A stretch of DNA of 58,444 nt from Citreicella sp. C3M06 (GCF_018860705.1 NZ_JAHKQA010000045.1:1-58444), one strand, 5' to 3'. Shown: positions 32,848-42,139, numbered from the stretch's first letter. Notes: a model not told the origin generated them from the sequence alone. A program made the numbers and translations.

Positions 32848-33732
32848 TCACGTCATCGAGGCGAGAAGGGTCTTGCGCGCGGTTGTGAGATGGTCGTCGA
32901 AAAAGCCACGGGCGGCGTTGCTGTCGCCTTGCAGGATGGCCTGAATCACCGACAGATGTTCGCGGATCGCCGCCCGGTTCCGGGTGATCTCGTCGCGCTT
33001 GTTCCACTGGTAGTGGTAATGCACGATGATCGAGATCCGATGCGAGAATTCGTCGAAGAAGCGGTTGTTCGCGGCCTCGCAGACGATGCGATGAAACCGG
33101 GCGTCAAGGGCGGGAAACTCGGACATCGCCGAATCGTCGCGGGCCAGAAGCGCGATGTGCAGCCGTTCCATCTCGCGGATCTCGGGCAGCGACGGGTGGG
33201 CGGGATCAGCGGTCAGGCAGGCCAGCGCGGCGCGTTCGATCAGTTCGCGCATGTCACACATCTCGACCGCATAGTCGCGGGTAAATCCCAGAAATGTCCA
33301 GTGTTTGTTCGGGTTCTTCTCGATCAACCCGCTGGTCCTGAAATTCAGCAGCAGGTCGCGCACGGTGGCGGTGGGCACCTTGATCTGCCGGGCGAGATCG
33401 GTTTCGTTGATGCGCGCGCCGGGGGCCAGGTCTGTGCGCAGGATCCATTCCAGAAACCGCGCTTCGGCGCGTTCCTGCGCGGGGGCGGTTTCCTCGGGGG
33501 CAAAGCGATCCTCGGGGCAGGGGGCGCGCAGCAATGTCTTGTCGCGCCCCTCCCACGCGATCACACCGGCCCCGGCAAGATGCGCCAGAACCCCGCGCGC
33601 CGTGGTGCGACTGATCGACAGGCGCGCCGCCAGATCCGCCTCGGAGCCAAGCGCGTCGCCCGGCGTGCGCGTGCCAAGATGGTCCAGTGCGGCATTCACC
33701 GCCGCTTTGAGGGTCCGGTTCTCGCGCGACAT
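32848..33732 (-). CDS. GntR-family regulator with two tandem winged-helix domains
   Basis: About 294 residues. A first GntR-like winged helix lies at about 25-70 (SEADLAARLSISRTTARGVL). A second lies at about 93-145 (ILRTDLAPGARINETDLARQ, VPTATVRDLLLNFRTSGLI). An FCD effector domain follows at about 155-285 (FHRIVCEAANNRFFDEF). Ordinary FCD regulators have one winged helix and about 220-250 residues. Start ATG 33732 has AGGAG upstream; an ATG at 33750 would add six residues. It is divergent from the ADH-uxaB-uxaA operon, with a near-perfect 22-bp palindrome between, so it is the likely regulator of that operon. Confidence 0.88.
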   Translation of the reverse strand: MSRENRTLKAAVNAALDHLGTRTPGDALGSEADLAARLSISRTTARGVLAHLAGAGVIAWEGRDKTLLRAPCPEDRFAPEETAPAQERAEARFLEWILRTDLAPGARINETDLARQIKVPTATVRDLLLNFRTSGLIEKNPNKHWTFLGFTRDYAVEMCDMRELIERAALACLTADPAHPSLPEIREMERLHIALLARDDSAMSEFPALDARFHRIVCEAANNRFFDEFSHRISIIVHYHYQWNKRDEITRNRAAIREHLSVIQAILQGDSNAARGFFDDHLTTARKTLLASMT

Positions 33733-33767
33733 GACTCGGCTCCTGTTCATTGGATCTTGCGAGGTAT

Positions 33768-33789
33768 GGTATTTTATTTATAAAAGACC
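33768..33789. promoter_or_regulatory. 22-bp palindromic operator candidate
   Basis: GGTATTTTAT (33768-33777), a TT centre and ATAAAAGACC (33780-33789) form an inverted repeat with 9 of 10 matching pairs. It lies in the divergent gap between the tandem-HTH gntR gene and the ADH gene and is much more AT-rich than its surroundings, so it may overlap a promoter. Confidence 0.65.
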
Positions 33790-33839
33790 GTAAAGGTGGC
33801 GCGACTCCGTCTGCGCCCGGTGCCTATGGAGGATCCCCG

Positions 33840-34835
33840 ATGACCGAGATGACCGCTCTTCTGTGCGACGAGCCCGGAACCCTGACCGTGGTGCGCCGCC
33901 CTCGGCCGCAAGACAAGCCGGGCCATCTGCGCCTTGCAATTCAGGCCATTGGCATCTGCGGCACCGATTATCACATCTATGGCGGCAACCAGCCGTTTCT
34001 TCAGTACCCCCGCGTGATGGGCCACGAGCTGAGCGCGCGCGCCATGGCCGACAGCGCCGATGGCCGCATCAAGACCGGCGATCTGGTGGTGGTGAACCCC
34101 TATCTGACCTGCGGAACCTGTCGCGCCTGCGAGATCGGCAAGCCCAATTGCTGCGAGAACATCGCCGTGCTGGGCGTGCACACCGATGGCGGCATGTGCG
34201 AGGAAATCGTCGTGCCCGAGGCGAACCTGATCCCCGCCGGTGATCTGTCGCCCAAGGCCGCCGCGATGGTCGAATTCCTTGCCATCGGCGCGCATGGCGT
34301 GCGGCGCAGCGGCGTTTCGGGCGGCACGGCGCTGATTGTCGGCGCGGGCCCGATCGGCGTGGGCGCGGCGCTGTTCGCCGCCATCGCCGGGGCCAGCGTC
34401 ACCCTGCGCGATACCTCGCCCGACCGGCTGCGGCTGGCGCAGGAGATCGTGCAGTCGGCGCAAATCGAACTGGTGTCCGAGGCGAGCGACACCGTTTACG
34501 ACACGCTGTTTGACGCGACTGGCAACATCGGCGCGATGAACGCCGGGCTGAACTATCTCGCCCATGGCGGCAATTACGTGCTGCTGTCGGTGGTGAAGGG
34601 TGATCTGAGCTTTGCCGACCCCGAATTCCACAAGCGCGAAACCACGCTGTTCGCCTCGCGCAACGCGCTGGACGTCGATTTCCAGCACGTGATGGATTGC
34701 ATGGCCAAGGGGTTAGTCCCTGTCGACAAGATCGCCACCCACAGCACCAGCATCGACGGCGCGGTCAGTGATCTGCCGAAATGGGCGGCCGATCGGGGCA
34801 CCGTGGTCAAGGCGATCATCGAGGTGGCCGCATGA
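33840..34835 (+). CDS. zinc-type alcohol dehydrogenase (aldonate 5-dehydrogenase-like)
   Basis: A 331-residue medium-chain dehydrogenase. The catalytic zinc ligand region is GICGTDYHIYGG (about 37-48) with GHELSARA. The structural zinc cysteines are in TCGTCRACEIGKPNCC (about 90-105). The nucleotide fold is ALIVGAGPIGVGAALF. A GGAGG ribosome site lies at 33827-33833. It overlaps the next gene as ATGA. Next to uxaB and uxaA, a role in oxidising L-galactonate to D-tagaturonate (as LgoD does) fits best; L-idonate or L-gulonate oxidation is the alternative. Confidence 0.85.
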   Translation: MTEMTALLCDEPGTLTVVRRPRPQDKPGHLRLAIQAIGICGTDYHIYGGNQPFLQYPRVMGHELSARAMADSADGRIKTGDLVVVNPYLTCGTCRACEIGKPNCCENIAVLGVHTDGGMCEEIVVPEANLIPAGDLSPKAAAMVEFLAIGAHGVRRSGVSGGTALIVGAGPIGVGAALFAAIAGASVTLRDTSPDRLRLAQEIVQSAQIELVSEASDTVYDTLFDATGNIGAMNAGLNYLAHGGNYVLLSVVKGDLSFADPEFHKRETTLFASRNALDVDFQHVMDCMAKGLVPVDKIATHSTSIDGAVSDLPKWAADRGTVVKAIIEVAA

Positions 34836-35929
34836 TCACCCCCATCGTGCAATTTGGAACCTCGCGGTTCCTTCAAGCCCACGCCGATCTGTTCTTCTGC
34901 GAAGGCACGCCGGCGCGGTCGATCACCGTGGTGCAAAGCTCGGGCGACAGTGCCCGCGCCGCGCGGCTTGGGGCGCTGGCCGCGCCCGAGGGCTTCCCGG
35001 TGCGGGTGCGCGGCATGATGGACGGCGCGGTGCTCGACGAGGAACGCCGGGTGACCAGCGTCAAGCGCACTTTGTCGACCGCGCTTGACTGGGCAGAGCT
35101 GTCCCGCGTCATTACGGAAGAAGCCGAGATCATCCTGTCGAACACCTCTGACTCGGGCTTCGATGCGCAGCCCGCCGATGCTGATGCGCGCCCGAGTCAG
35201 GCGATGAGCTATCCGGCCAAGCTGTTCCATCTGCTTGCCGCGCGCTTTGCGGCGGGCAAAGCGCCGTTGACGATCTATCCGATGGAACTGATCCCCGAGA
35301 ACGGCACCATCCTGCGCGCCCGCGTGCTGGAGATCGCCGCGCAGCAAGGCGCCGACGCGACGCTGATCGACTGGCTGAGCGCTTGCCTCTGGGTCGACAG
35401 CCTTGTGGACCGCATCGTCTCCGAACCCATTGATCCGGTGGGCGCGGTGGCCGAGCCCTACGCGCTTTGGGCCATCGAGGCGCAAGAGGGGCTGGTTACC
35501 CCGGTGGATCACCCGTCGGTGCAAATGGTTCCGGATCTGGAACAGATCGAGCGGTTGAAACTGCATATCCTCAACCTTGGGCACACGGCCATGGCGGCCT
35601 TCTGGATGGCGGGCGATGCCGATCCTGATGCCATCGTGCGCGAGCTGCTTGCGGGCGAGGTTGGCGGCAAGGTCAAGGCGGTGATGGAAACCGAGGTGCT
35701 GCCCGGCTTCGCCCTGCGCGGCCTTGGAGACGAAGCGCGCGCCTATATGACCGTGACGCTGGAACGCTTCGCCAACCCGTTCCTCGATCACCGCATCGCG
35801 GATATCGCGCAGAACCACGCGCAAAAGCTGGAGCGTCGCATCGGCGCCTTCTTGGCTTGGGTGCGCGAGGTGGACCCTGCCTTTGCCGCGCCGACGCTTG
35901 ATGCGCTTTGCGCCAGAGAGGATGCCTGA
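34832..35929 (+). CDS. uxaB: tagaturonate reductase-like protein of the mannitol dehydrogenase family
   Basis: A 365-residue long-chain polyol dehydrogenase. The N-terminal Rossmann region starts MITPIVQFGTSRFLQAHADL. The catalytic lysine motif K-x4-N-x2-H is present in LKLHILNLGHTAM (about 246-254). UxaB reduces D-tagaturonate to D-altronate, the substrate of UxaA encoded next. It starts in an ATGA overlap with the ADH gene and is followed one base later by uxaA. Fructuronate reductase (UxuB) is the main alternative; the altronate dehydratase neighbour favours UxaB. Confidence 0.82.
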   Translation: MITPIVQFGTSRFLQAHADLFFCEGTPARSITVVQSSGDSARAARLGALAAPEGFPVRVRGMMDGAVLDEERRVTSVKRTLSTALDWAELSRVITEEAEIILSNTSDSGFDAQPADADARPSQAMSYPAKLFHLLAARFAAGKAPLTIYPMELIPENGTILRARVLEIAAQQGADATLIDWLSACLWVDSLVDRIVSEPIDPVGAVAEPYALWAIEAQEGLVTPVDHPSVQMVPDLEQIERLKLHILNLGHTAMAAFWMAGDADPDAIVRELLAGEVGGKVKAVMETEVLPGFALRGLGDEARAYMTVTLERFANPFLDHRIADIAQNHAQKLERRIGAFLAWVREVDPAFAAPTLDALCAREDA

Positions 35930-35930
35930 C

Positions 35931-37427
35931 ATGGCTGCGCCGACGATCATGATCCTCGATCCCGCCGATACCGTTGCGGTGGTGCTGTCCGACATGGCAG
36001 TCGGTGAGACCCGCGAGGGCATCACCGCGGGCGCCGACATTCCGCGCGGCCACAAGGTTGCGCGCGTTGACATCGCGCAAGGGGCGCCGATCCTGAAATA
36101 CGGGCAGCTGATGGCTGTGGCCTCTGCGCCGATCAAGGCGGGCGATCACGTGCATTCGCATAATTGCGCGCTGCCCGAGGGCAGCCATGCCCATAGCGCG
36201 ATCGCCGCGCGGCTGCCCCAAGCCCCGTCGCGCCAGACCTTCATGGGCTATGCCCGCCCCGATGGGCGCGTGGGTACCCGCAATTTCATTGGCATCATGG
36301 CGTCGGTCAACTGTTCAAGCACCGTCTGCGACGCCATCGCCGCCGAGGCCAATCGCCTGCTGCTGCCCAAATATCCCGGCATCGACGGGTTCGCCCCCAT
36401 CGTGCACGATCAGGGCTGCGGCATGTCCAACAAGGGCGAAGGCTTCGATGCGCTGGTGCGCACGCTGAAGGGCTATCGCGATCACCCCAATTTTGGCGGT
36501 GTGCTGATCGTTGGTCTGGGCTGCGAGGTCAACCAGCTGACGCTGTACCAACCCAGCGACTGGACGCGCGAGCGCTTTCATACCTTCAACATTCAAGAGG
36601 TCGGCGGCTCGCGTTCGGCGGTGCGGCGCGCTGTCGAACTGCTTGAACCCATCGCGGCGGCGGCGTCAAAGGACGTGCGGACCGAACAGCCGGTGTCGAA
36701 GCTGACGCTGGGCATGCAATGCGGCGGCTCTGACGGGTTTTCCGGCATCACCGCCAACCCGGCGCTTGGCGTGGCCTCGGATATGCTGGTCGCGGCGGGC
36801 GGCACCTCGATTCTGTCGGAAACACCCGAGATCTTCGGGGCAGAGCATCTGCTGATCGCCCGCGCCGCGCCCGAAACCGGCGCGAAGATCGAGGCGATGA
36901 TCGACTGGTGGCGCGACTATGCCGAAAAGAACGGCGCCTCGCTTGATAACAACCCCAGCCCGGGGAACAAGAAGGGTGGCCTGACCACCATCCTTGAAAA
37001 ATCGCTGGGCGCGGTGGCCAAGGGCGGCATGGCGCCGCTGTCCGGCGCCTATGCCTATAGCGAAAAGATCGACACCAACGGGTTCGTTTACATGGACAGC
37101 CCCGGCTATGATCCGGTTGCGGCGACGGGGCAGGTGGCGGCTGGGGCGAACCTGATCGCCTTTACCACCGGGCGCGGCTCGTGCTTCGGGGCCAAGCCGG
37201 CGCCGTCGATCAAGCTGGCGTCGAACAGTGATCTTGCGCGTTCCATGCCTGAGGATATCGACATAGATTGCGGTGTGGTGGTCGAAGAGGGCACCTCGTT
37301 GAGCGAGATGGGGCAACATATCTACGATCTGCTGCTCGACACCGCGTCGGGGCAAAAGACCGCCTCCGAGGAATTCGGCTACGGCGACAACGAATTCGTG
37401 CCGTGGAAGATCGGCGCGGTGCTCTGA
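35931..37427 (+). CDS. uxaA: altronate dehydratase
   Basis: A 498-residue enzyme that dehydrates D-altronate to 2-keto-3-deoxy-D-gluconate. The N-terminal SAF domain (residues about 1-90, DHVHSHNCALPEG) and the C-terminal UxaA/GarD domain (GYARPDGRVGTRNFIGIM, HDQGCGMSNKGEGFD, GMQCGGSDGFSGITANPA) are both present, so this is the full-length form. It is the last gene of the ADH-uxaB-uxaA operon and is followed by a good terminator. Other GarD-family members act on galactarate; the operon favours altronate. Confidence 0.92.
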   Translation: MAAPTIMILDPADTVAVVLSDMAVGETREGITAGADIPRGHKVARVDIAQGAPILKYGQLMAVASAPIKAGDHVHSHNCALPEGSHAHSAIAARLPQAPSRQTFMGYARPDGRVGTRNFIGIMASVNCSSTVCDAIAAEANRLLLPKYPGIDGFAPIVHDQGCGMSNKGEGFDALVRTLKGYRDHPNFGGVLIVGLGCEVNQLTLYQPSDWTRERFHTFNIQEVGGSRSAVRRAVELLEPIAAAASKDVRTEQPVSKLTLGMQCGGSDGFSGITANPALGVASDMLVAAGGTSILSETPEIFGAEHLLIARAAPETGAKIEAMIDWWRDYAEKNGASLDNNPSPGNKKGGLTTILEKSLGAVAKGGMAPLSGAYAYSEKIDTNGFVYMDSPGYDPVAATGQVAAGANLIAFTTGRGSCFGAKPAPSIKLASNSDLARSMPEDIDIDCGVVVEEGTSLSEMGQHIYDLLLDTASGQKTASEEFGYGDNEFVPWKIGAVL

Positions 37428-37453
37428 GCGTCAGGCCAGAAGATACAGACCGG

Positions 37454-37485
37454 GGCGGTGCTGAAAGGCGCCGCCTTTTGGTTTT
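37454..37485 (+). terminator. terminator of the ADH-uxaB-uxaA operon
   Basis: GGCGGTGC pairs with GCGCCGCC (one G-T pair) around a 6-nt loop and is followed by TTTTGGTTTT. It lies 27 bp past the uxaA stop. Confidence 0.85.
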
Positions 37486-37536
37486 GAAGCAGCGCGGGTT
37501 GTACCCCACGCCCGGTGATCTATTGGTGCAGATGCG

Positions 37537-37565
37537 GTCAGGCGCGGGCGTGCCGCGCGCCTGAC
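37537..37565. terminator. hairpin at the end of the NDH-2 gene
   Basis: GTCAGGCGCG at 37537-37546 pairs exactly with CGCGCCTGAC at 37556-37565. It lies 12 bp past the NDH-2 stop on the minus strand. There is no T-run, so it may work as a transcript-end hairpin rather than a classical terminator. Confidence 0.5.
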
Positions 37566-37576
37566 GTTCAGCGGGC

Positions 37577-38863
37577 TTATTCCATGCTAGGGGCTTTTGG
37601 TACCGCCAGCCCCTGCTTGCCCTGCGTGATCAATCGCGCAGAGCTTTGCCCGGTCGTATGCGACCAGAACCAGCTCCAGACCACGGCGACGCGGTTGCGG
37701 GTGCCGATCAGGAAGTAGATATGGGCAAGGCCCCAGACCCACCACGCCAGCGTACCCTTCAGCTTGATCCGGCCGAAATCGGCCACCGCAGCCTTGCGGC
37801 CGATGGTGGCAAGGCTGCCTTTATGCCGGTAGCGGAACGGCCCCGGCGCCGACTTTCCACAGATCCGATGCGCCAGAAGCCGGGCGACGTATTCGCCCTG
37901 CTGTTTGGCGGCAGGCGCAACCCCCGGCACCGGCTTGCCGTCGACGTTGGTGACCGCAGCTGTGTCGCCGATGACAAAGATCTCGGGATGCCCGGCGACC
38001 GTCAGGTCTGATCCGACGGGCACACGGCCCGCGCGATCGCCTTCGATGTTGAGCCATTGCGCCGCGCGGCTGGCCTTGACCCCGGCGGCCCAGATCGAGG
38101 TGCGGGCGGGGATGCGTGCGTCGCCGATGGTGATGGCGTCTTCGTCGCAAGCGGTCACGGCGGTGCCGCACAGCACCTCGACCCCCAGCTTTTCCAGCGC
38201 CTGCTTGGTGTAGGCCGACAGATCCTCGGGGAATGCAGCAAGCACGCGCGGCCCGGCCTCGACCAGCATGACCCGGGCTTCGCGGGTGTCGATGTGGCGG
38301 AATTCGCGCGGCAGGATGCGCTGCGCCAGCTCGGCGATGATGCCCACCAGCTCGACCCCGGTCGGCCCGGCGCCAACCACTGCAAAGGTCAGCAGCGCGG
38401 CGCGCTCTTGCGGGTCGGTGCTGCGCTCGGCGGCCTCGAAGGCCGACAGCATGCGGCGGCGGATTGCGGTTGCGTCCTCAAGGGTTTTCAGCCCCGGTGC
38501 GGCGGTCTCCCAATCGTCATGGCCGAAATAGGAATGGCGCGCGCCGGTGGCGAGCACCAGCGTATCGTAATGGATGGAGCCGCCGTCCTCAAAGCGCAGG
38601 GTCTGCGTTGCGGCATCGACGCCGGTCACTTCGGCCATCAGCGTTTCGACTTCGGGGCGGTCCCGCAGCAGGTGGCGCAGCGGCCATGCGATTTCCGAGG
38701 TGGGCAGGATCGATGTGGCGACCTGATAGAGCAGCGGCTGGAAAAGATGGTGATTGCGGCTGTCCACCAGCGTGATGCGCAGGTTGTCACCCTTCAGGTC
38801 GCGTACGCAGGCAAGCCCGCCAAAACCGCCACCAACCACCACGACATGATGCTTCTTGTCCAT
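37577..38863 (-). CDS. type II NADH:quinone oxidoreductase (NDH-2)
   Basis: A 428-residue single-subunit flavoprotein that passes electrons from NADH to quinone without pumping protons. FAD is bound at VVVVGGGFGGLACVRDL (about 7-23) and NADH at FAVVGAGPTGVELVGII. A second FAD motif is IFVIGDTAAV. The C-terminal KLKGTLAWWVWGLAHIYFLIG region anchors the enzyme to the membrane. The ATG at 38863 directly precedes the FAD motif; the longer upstream frame is not supported. It stands alone. Confidence 0.92.
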   Translation of the reverse strand: MDKKHHVVVVGGGFGGLACVRDLKGDNLRITLVDSRNHHLFQPLLYQVATSILPTSEIAWPLRHLLRDRPEVETLMAEVTGVDAATQTLRFEDGGSIHYDTLVLATGARHSYFGHDDWETAAPGLKTLEDATAIRRRMLSAFEAAERSTDPQERAALLTFAVVGAGPTGVELVGIIAELAQRILPREFRHIDTREARVMLVEAGPRVLAAFPEDLSAYTKQALEKLGVEVLCGTAVTACDEDAITIGDARIPARTSIWAAGVKASRAAQWLNIEGDRAGRVPVGSDLTVAGHPEIFVIGDTAAVTNVDGKPVPGVAPAAKQQGEYVARLLAHRICGKSAPGPFRYRHKGSLATIGRKAAVADFGRIKLKGTLAWWVWGLAHIYFLIGTRNRVAVVWSWFWSHTTGQSSARLITQGKQGLAVPKAPSME

Positions 38864-39174
38864 GTTGACCCAATGCTCCGATACTGCTGCCACCTCCCCT
38901 GGCGCTGGGCTAGGGCAGAGCCGCGCGAAAGGCCAGAGGGGTTCGCCGCATGGCAGCATTGCTCAGCAAAACGTGAGCGTCGCATTGAGCTTTTCTCATA
39001 ATCATGCGGTAATTCAATGTGCTGGATGCCGTTGTATGCAGCACAAGATATCGGGATAACCTGACGCTCAGGTGAATTGTATCCTGCTGCCACTTGAGGC
39101 ATTCTGTCCGAAAGCTCCTGCATGAGGAGGGCGCAAAGCCCCGTACGGAGCGTTCGAGCGGAAGGAAGACACCC
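38864..39174. other. divergent promoter region NDH-2 / lipoprotein
   Basis: These 311 bp hold no gene. There are two short palindromes, GTGCTG/CAGCAC around 39018-39043 and CCTGA-CGC-TCAGG at about 39060-39072, which may be operators. Confidence 0.45.
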
Positions 39175-39510
39175 ATGAGAGCTTTGAGCTGCGTTCTGGC
39201 GCTGAGCGTGGTCGCCGGTTGTGGAGGCGGCCAGCGCGAGACGACATCTGTGCGTTACGCTGTCGGGCCGATCAGCAACGCCTGCAATGCCAGCGAGCGG
39301 CGGGCAAGCAATCCGAGCCTGTGCGGCTGCATTCAGGCTGCGGCGAATGTCGAGCTGTCGAGCTCTGATCAGAGCCGCGCGGTGGCTTTTTACAGGGACC
39401 CGCACAGCGCACAGGAGGTTCGCCAATCGGACCGCAAGCGCGACGAAGACTTCTGGAAACGCTATTCGGCCTATGTCGACCGGTCCGAACGGATGTGCAA
39501 AGGGCTATAA
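39175..39510 (+). CDS. small lipoprotein, hypothetical
   Basis: A 111-residue protein with a lipoprotein signal (ALSCVLALSVVAGC, lipobox VAGC). The mature part has four further cysteines (SNACNAS, SLCGCIQ, RMCKGL), which suggests periplasmic disulfides. A GGAAGGA ribosome site precedes the ATG. Proteins of this type are common in Rhodobacterales but have no known function. Confidence 0.8.
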   Translation: MRALSCVLALSVVAGCGGGQRETTSVRYAVGPISNACNASERRASNPSLCGCIQAAANVELSSSDQSRAVAFYRDPHSAQEVRQSDRKRDEDFWKRYSAYVDRSERMCKGL

Positions 39511-39784
39511 GCCCGAACGCGATCCGGGCCGCAGCGCCGCTTTGGCGCCGGCGATGGGCGGTGAGTTCTGGCATGGCATGGGCGCCCTCGCGCTGCGCGG
39601 CAGGCGCATCCTTTTCGCGGTCGTGGCCCCGCTGCGCAATCCCGATGCGAACCGGATCGCGATGTCTGTGACGCTGGAAGGGCAGGGGCGGTTTTCCGAT
39701 GGGGGACGGTCCGCGGAACAATGCTTGACCTGCAAGGAGGAGTTTCGGAAAAGTTGAATGTGCCGTGCGGCAGAGAGAGGGCGG

Positions 39785-40756
39785 ATGATGCTGATGAAGG
39801 GGGTCACCCTGCGCGGGCTCGAGGTGTTCGAAGCGCTTGCGGCAAGCGGATCGGTGGCGCAGGCCGCCGAGAAGACCGGCCTCAGCCAGCCGGCTGTCAG
39901 CCAGCAGATGCGCAATCTCGAAGCGGCGCTTGGCGCGGATCTGGTCGATCACGGACGGCGCCCGATGCAGCTGACTCAGGCCGGGCGCTCGTTCCTGCTG
40001 CGCACGCAAAGCGTGCTGGGCCAGCTGCGACTGGCGCAGAACGAGCTGACGGTGATGGACCTGACGCATCTGTCGACGCTCAACCTTGGGGTGATTGACG
40101 ATTTCGACAACGATCTGACGCCGCAGCTGGTGACCATCCTTGCCGAGAACATGACCCGCTGCCGATTCAAGCTGGTCACCGCGCCGAGCCACGAGATTGC
40201 GCAGGCGATGTGCGAGCGGCGGTTACACATCGCCATCGCGGCAAGTTCCGGCGCGGTGATGGACGGGGTGATCGAATACCCGCTGGTGCGCGATCCGTTC
40301 ATGCTGGTCTGCGCGCGCGGCGCGTTGGCCGAGGCTGGCGGGGCCGAGGCCTTGATGCGTGGCCTGCCGATGTTGCGCTATGATCGCGACCAGCTGATCG
40401 GACGCCAGATCGAGACGCATCTGGCCCGCCTGAAACTGGAGTATCCCGAGCGGTTCGAGATCGGCGCGCATCTGGCGCTGATGACGCTGGTGGCGCGCGG
40501 TGTTGGCTGGGGCATCACCACGCCGCTGGGCTACATGCGCGCGGGGCGGTTGCACGACCGGCTCGAAGCGCATCCGTTGCCGATGCAGGCCTTTTCACGC
40601 ACCATCTCGCTGTTTGCCGCATCGGACTGGTCTGACAGGGTGCCGCGTGACGTGGCGCGCAGCATGCGCAAGCTGGTGACAGGCCTCGTCATCACCCCGG
40701 CATTGCGCCTGCTGCCATGGCTCGAGCCCGAGCTGCGCGTGCTGGCGGCGGACTGA
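39785..40756 (+). CDS. LysR-family transcriptional regulator
   Basis: A protein of about 323 residues. The winged helix lies in the first 65 residues (LEVFEALAASGSVAQAAEKT, SQPAVSQQMRNLEAALG). The rest is the usual effector-binding domain. Start: ATG 39785 after GAGAGGG; an in-frame ATG at 39794 is possible. No divergent target gene is adjacent, so the regulated genes are unknown. Confidence 0.88.
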   Translation: MMLMKGVTLRGLEVFEALAASGSVAQAAEKTGLSQPAVSQQMRNLEAALGADLVDHGRRPMQLTQAGRSFLLRTQSVLGQLRLAQNELTVMDLTHLSTLNLGVIDDFDNDLTPQLVTILAENMTRCRFKLVTAPSHEIAQAMCERRLHIAIAASSGAVMDGVIEYPLVRDPFMLVCARGALAEAGGAEALMRGLPMLRYDRDQLIGRQIETHLARLKLEYPERFEIGAHLALMTLVARGVGWGITTPLGYMRAGRLHDRLEAHPLPMQAFSRTISLFAASDWSDRVPRDVARSMRKLVTGLVITPALRLLPWLEPELRVLAAD

Positions 40757-40840
40757 CGCGATAGCCGGGCCATAAGGTTTGCAAGCCATGGTGGGCGGGG
40801 TGCAGATCCCGCCGCGACAGATTCGAAAAAATCGAAACTG

Positions 40841-41608
40841 TCAGCCCGTGGCTGCCAGATAGGTGCGCACCGCCGCCTCGAATTCACGCGGTTTTTCGGC
40901 ATGTAGCCAGTGGCCGGTGCCGGGAATCTTGGCAAAGCGGGCCTGCGGGAACAGCGCCCGGATGCGATCTCGGTGGCCGCGCTGCACGTAATCGCTGTCG
41001 GCGCCGGACAGAAAAAGCGTCGGCCCGTCGAACAGCGCCGATCCGGGGTCGGGAAACGCCAGAATCTTTGGCATCTCGCTGGCCAGCAGATCCAGATTCA
41101 GCTTCCAGCGGCGCTCTTTGATGTCGAGAGATTGCAGGAAAAAGGCGCGCAGCCCCGCATCGGGCAACACAGCTTCGAGCTGCTGCGCCGCATCCGAGCG
41201 CCGCTCGACCCGCGACAGATCGACGGCGCGCATCGCCTCGATGTTTTGGGTCTGGGTGTGATTATAGGTCACAGGCGCGATGTCGGCGACGATGAGGCGG
41301 TTCACCAGTTCGGGCCGGCTGAGCGCCAGCATCATCGCCGCCTTGCCGCCCATGGAATGGCCAAGCACATCGGCCCGCCCGCCGTTGGCTTCGATCACCT
41401 CGGCCAGATCGGCGGCCATGTCTTCGTAGCCGTGGGTCTGCGTCCATGGCGAATCGCCGTGGTTGCGCTGGTCGACGGCGATCACCTGCCGCACATCCGA
41501 CAGGCGTTTGGCGATGACGCCCCAATTGCGCGCCGAGCCGAAAAGACCATGGACGATGACGAGGGGCGGCAGGTCGGTGGCAGCACCGTGGGAAAGAGTG
41601 TTCAGCAT
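40841..41608 (-). CDS. alpha/beta hydrolase (YbfF esterase-like)
   Basis: A 255-residue serine hydrolase. The nucleophile is in GHSMGGKAAMML (Ser about 98), the oxyanion region is VIVHGLFGSARNWGV, and the catalytic His is in GTGHWLHAEKP near the C-terminus. It resembles acyl esterases of the YbfF type; the substrate is unknown. Start ATG 41608 (MLNTLSHG). Divergent from a small membrane protein gene. Confidence 0.88.
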   Translation of the reverse strand: MLNTLSHGAATDLPPLVIVHGLFGSARNWGVIAKRLSDVRQVIAVDQRNHGDSPWTQTHGYEDMAADLAEVIEANGGRADVLGHSMGGKAAMMLALSRPELVNRLIVADIAPVTYNHTQTQNIEAMRAVDLSRVERRSDAAQQLEAVLPDAGLRAFFLQSLDIKERRWKLNLDLLASEMPKILAFPDPGSALFDGPTLFLSGADSDYVQRGHRDRIRALFPQARFAKIPGTGHWLHAEKPREFEAAVRTYLAATG

Positions 41609-41728
41609 GTCCGAAGATCTAAGACAGCTGGGCGCCAAAGGGAATGCCGACAATTGTGCGATGTTTCGAAACCGATTGTGCGGGGCGCCTTGCATCGGGG
41701 CGGCATCTGGGCACATCTACGGGTCGGC

Positions 41729-42106
41729 ATGATGATGGCAGAACACGATATCGGGGACGCGGTGGCGCGTCTTGAGCAGGTCTTCGAAGACAAGCTGAGG
41801 CTGCGGCGCGGCGGGTTCGAACAGCGTGCGCGGCAGGCGCGCCGGATGTTGCCACGCGGCTTGCGCGCCGATCTTGCAAGGGTGATCGAAGCGCGGCGCA
41901 TGGTCGGGCACCCCAAACAGGCGCGTGTGCTTGATGGCCCCGAAGTGCTGCGCTCGGCAGAGCGGATCGAAACCCATCTGAAGCGGCTCGACCTTGCCGA
42001 TCGCCGCAAGGGCAGGCTTCTGGCGCTGCTGGCCAGCCTGATGTTTGATGCGCTGTTGGTGATCGCGGTGGTGCTCGGCCTGCTGGTCTGGCGCCGATTC
42101 GTCTGA
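41729..42106 (+). CDS. small tail-anchored membrane protein, hypothetical
   Basis: About 125 residues starting at one of three successive ATG codons. The body is charged and helical (RLEQVFEDKLRLRRGGFEQR), and the C-terminal 25 residues are one hydrophobic helix (LMFDALLVIAVVLGLLVWRR). No family recognised. The amino-acid composition and the tail anchor argue that it is a real gene. Confidence 0.7.
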   Translation: MMMAEHDIGDAVARLEQVFEDKLRLRRGGFEQRARQARRMLPRGLRADLARVIEARRMVGHPKQARVLDGPEVLRSAERIETHLKRLDLADRRKGRLLALLASLMFDALLVIAVVLGLLVWRRFV

Positions 42107-42139
42107 GAGAGCCCGGCTCTCAAGGCCGGATTTCGGGCG

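Noticed and set aside
38155-38385. Frames overlapping NDH-2 on either strand
   Set aside because: Shadows of the NDH-2 gene with no features of their own.
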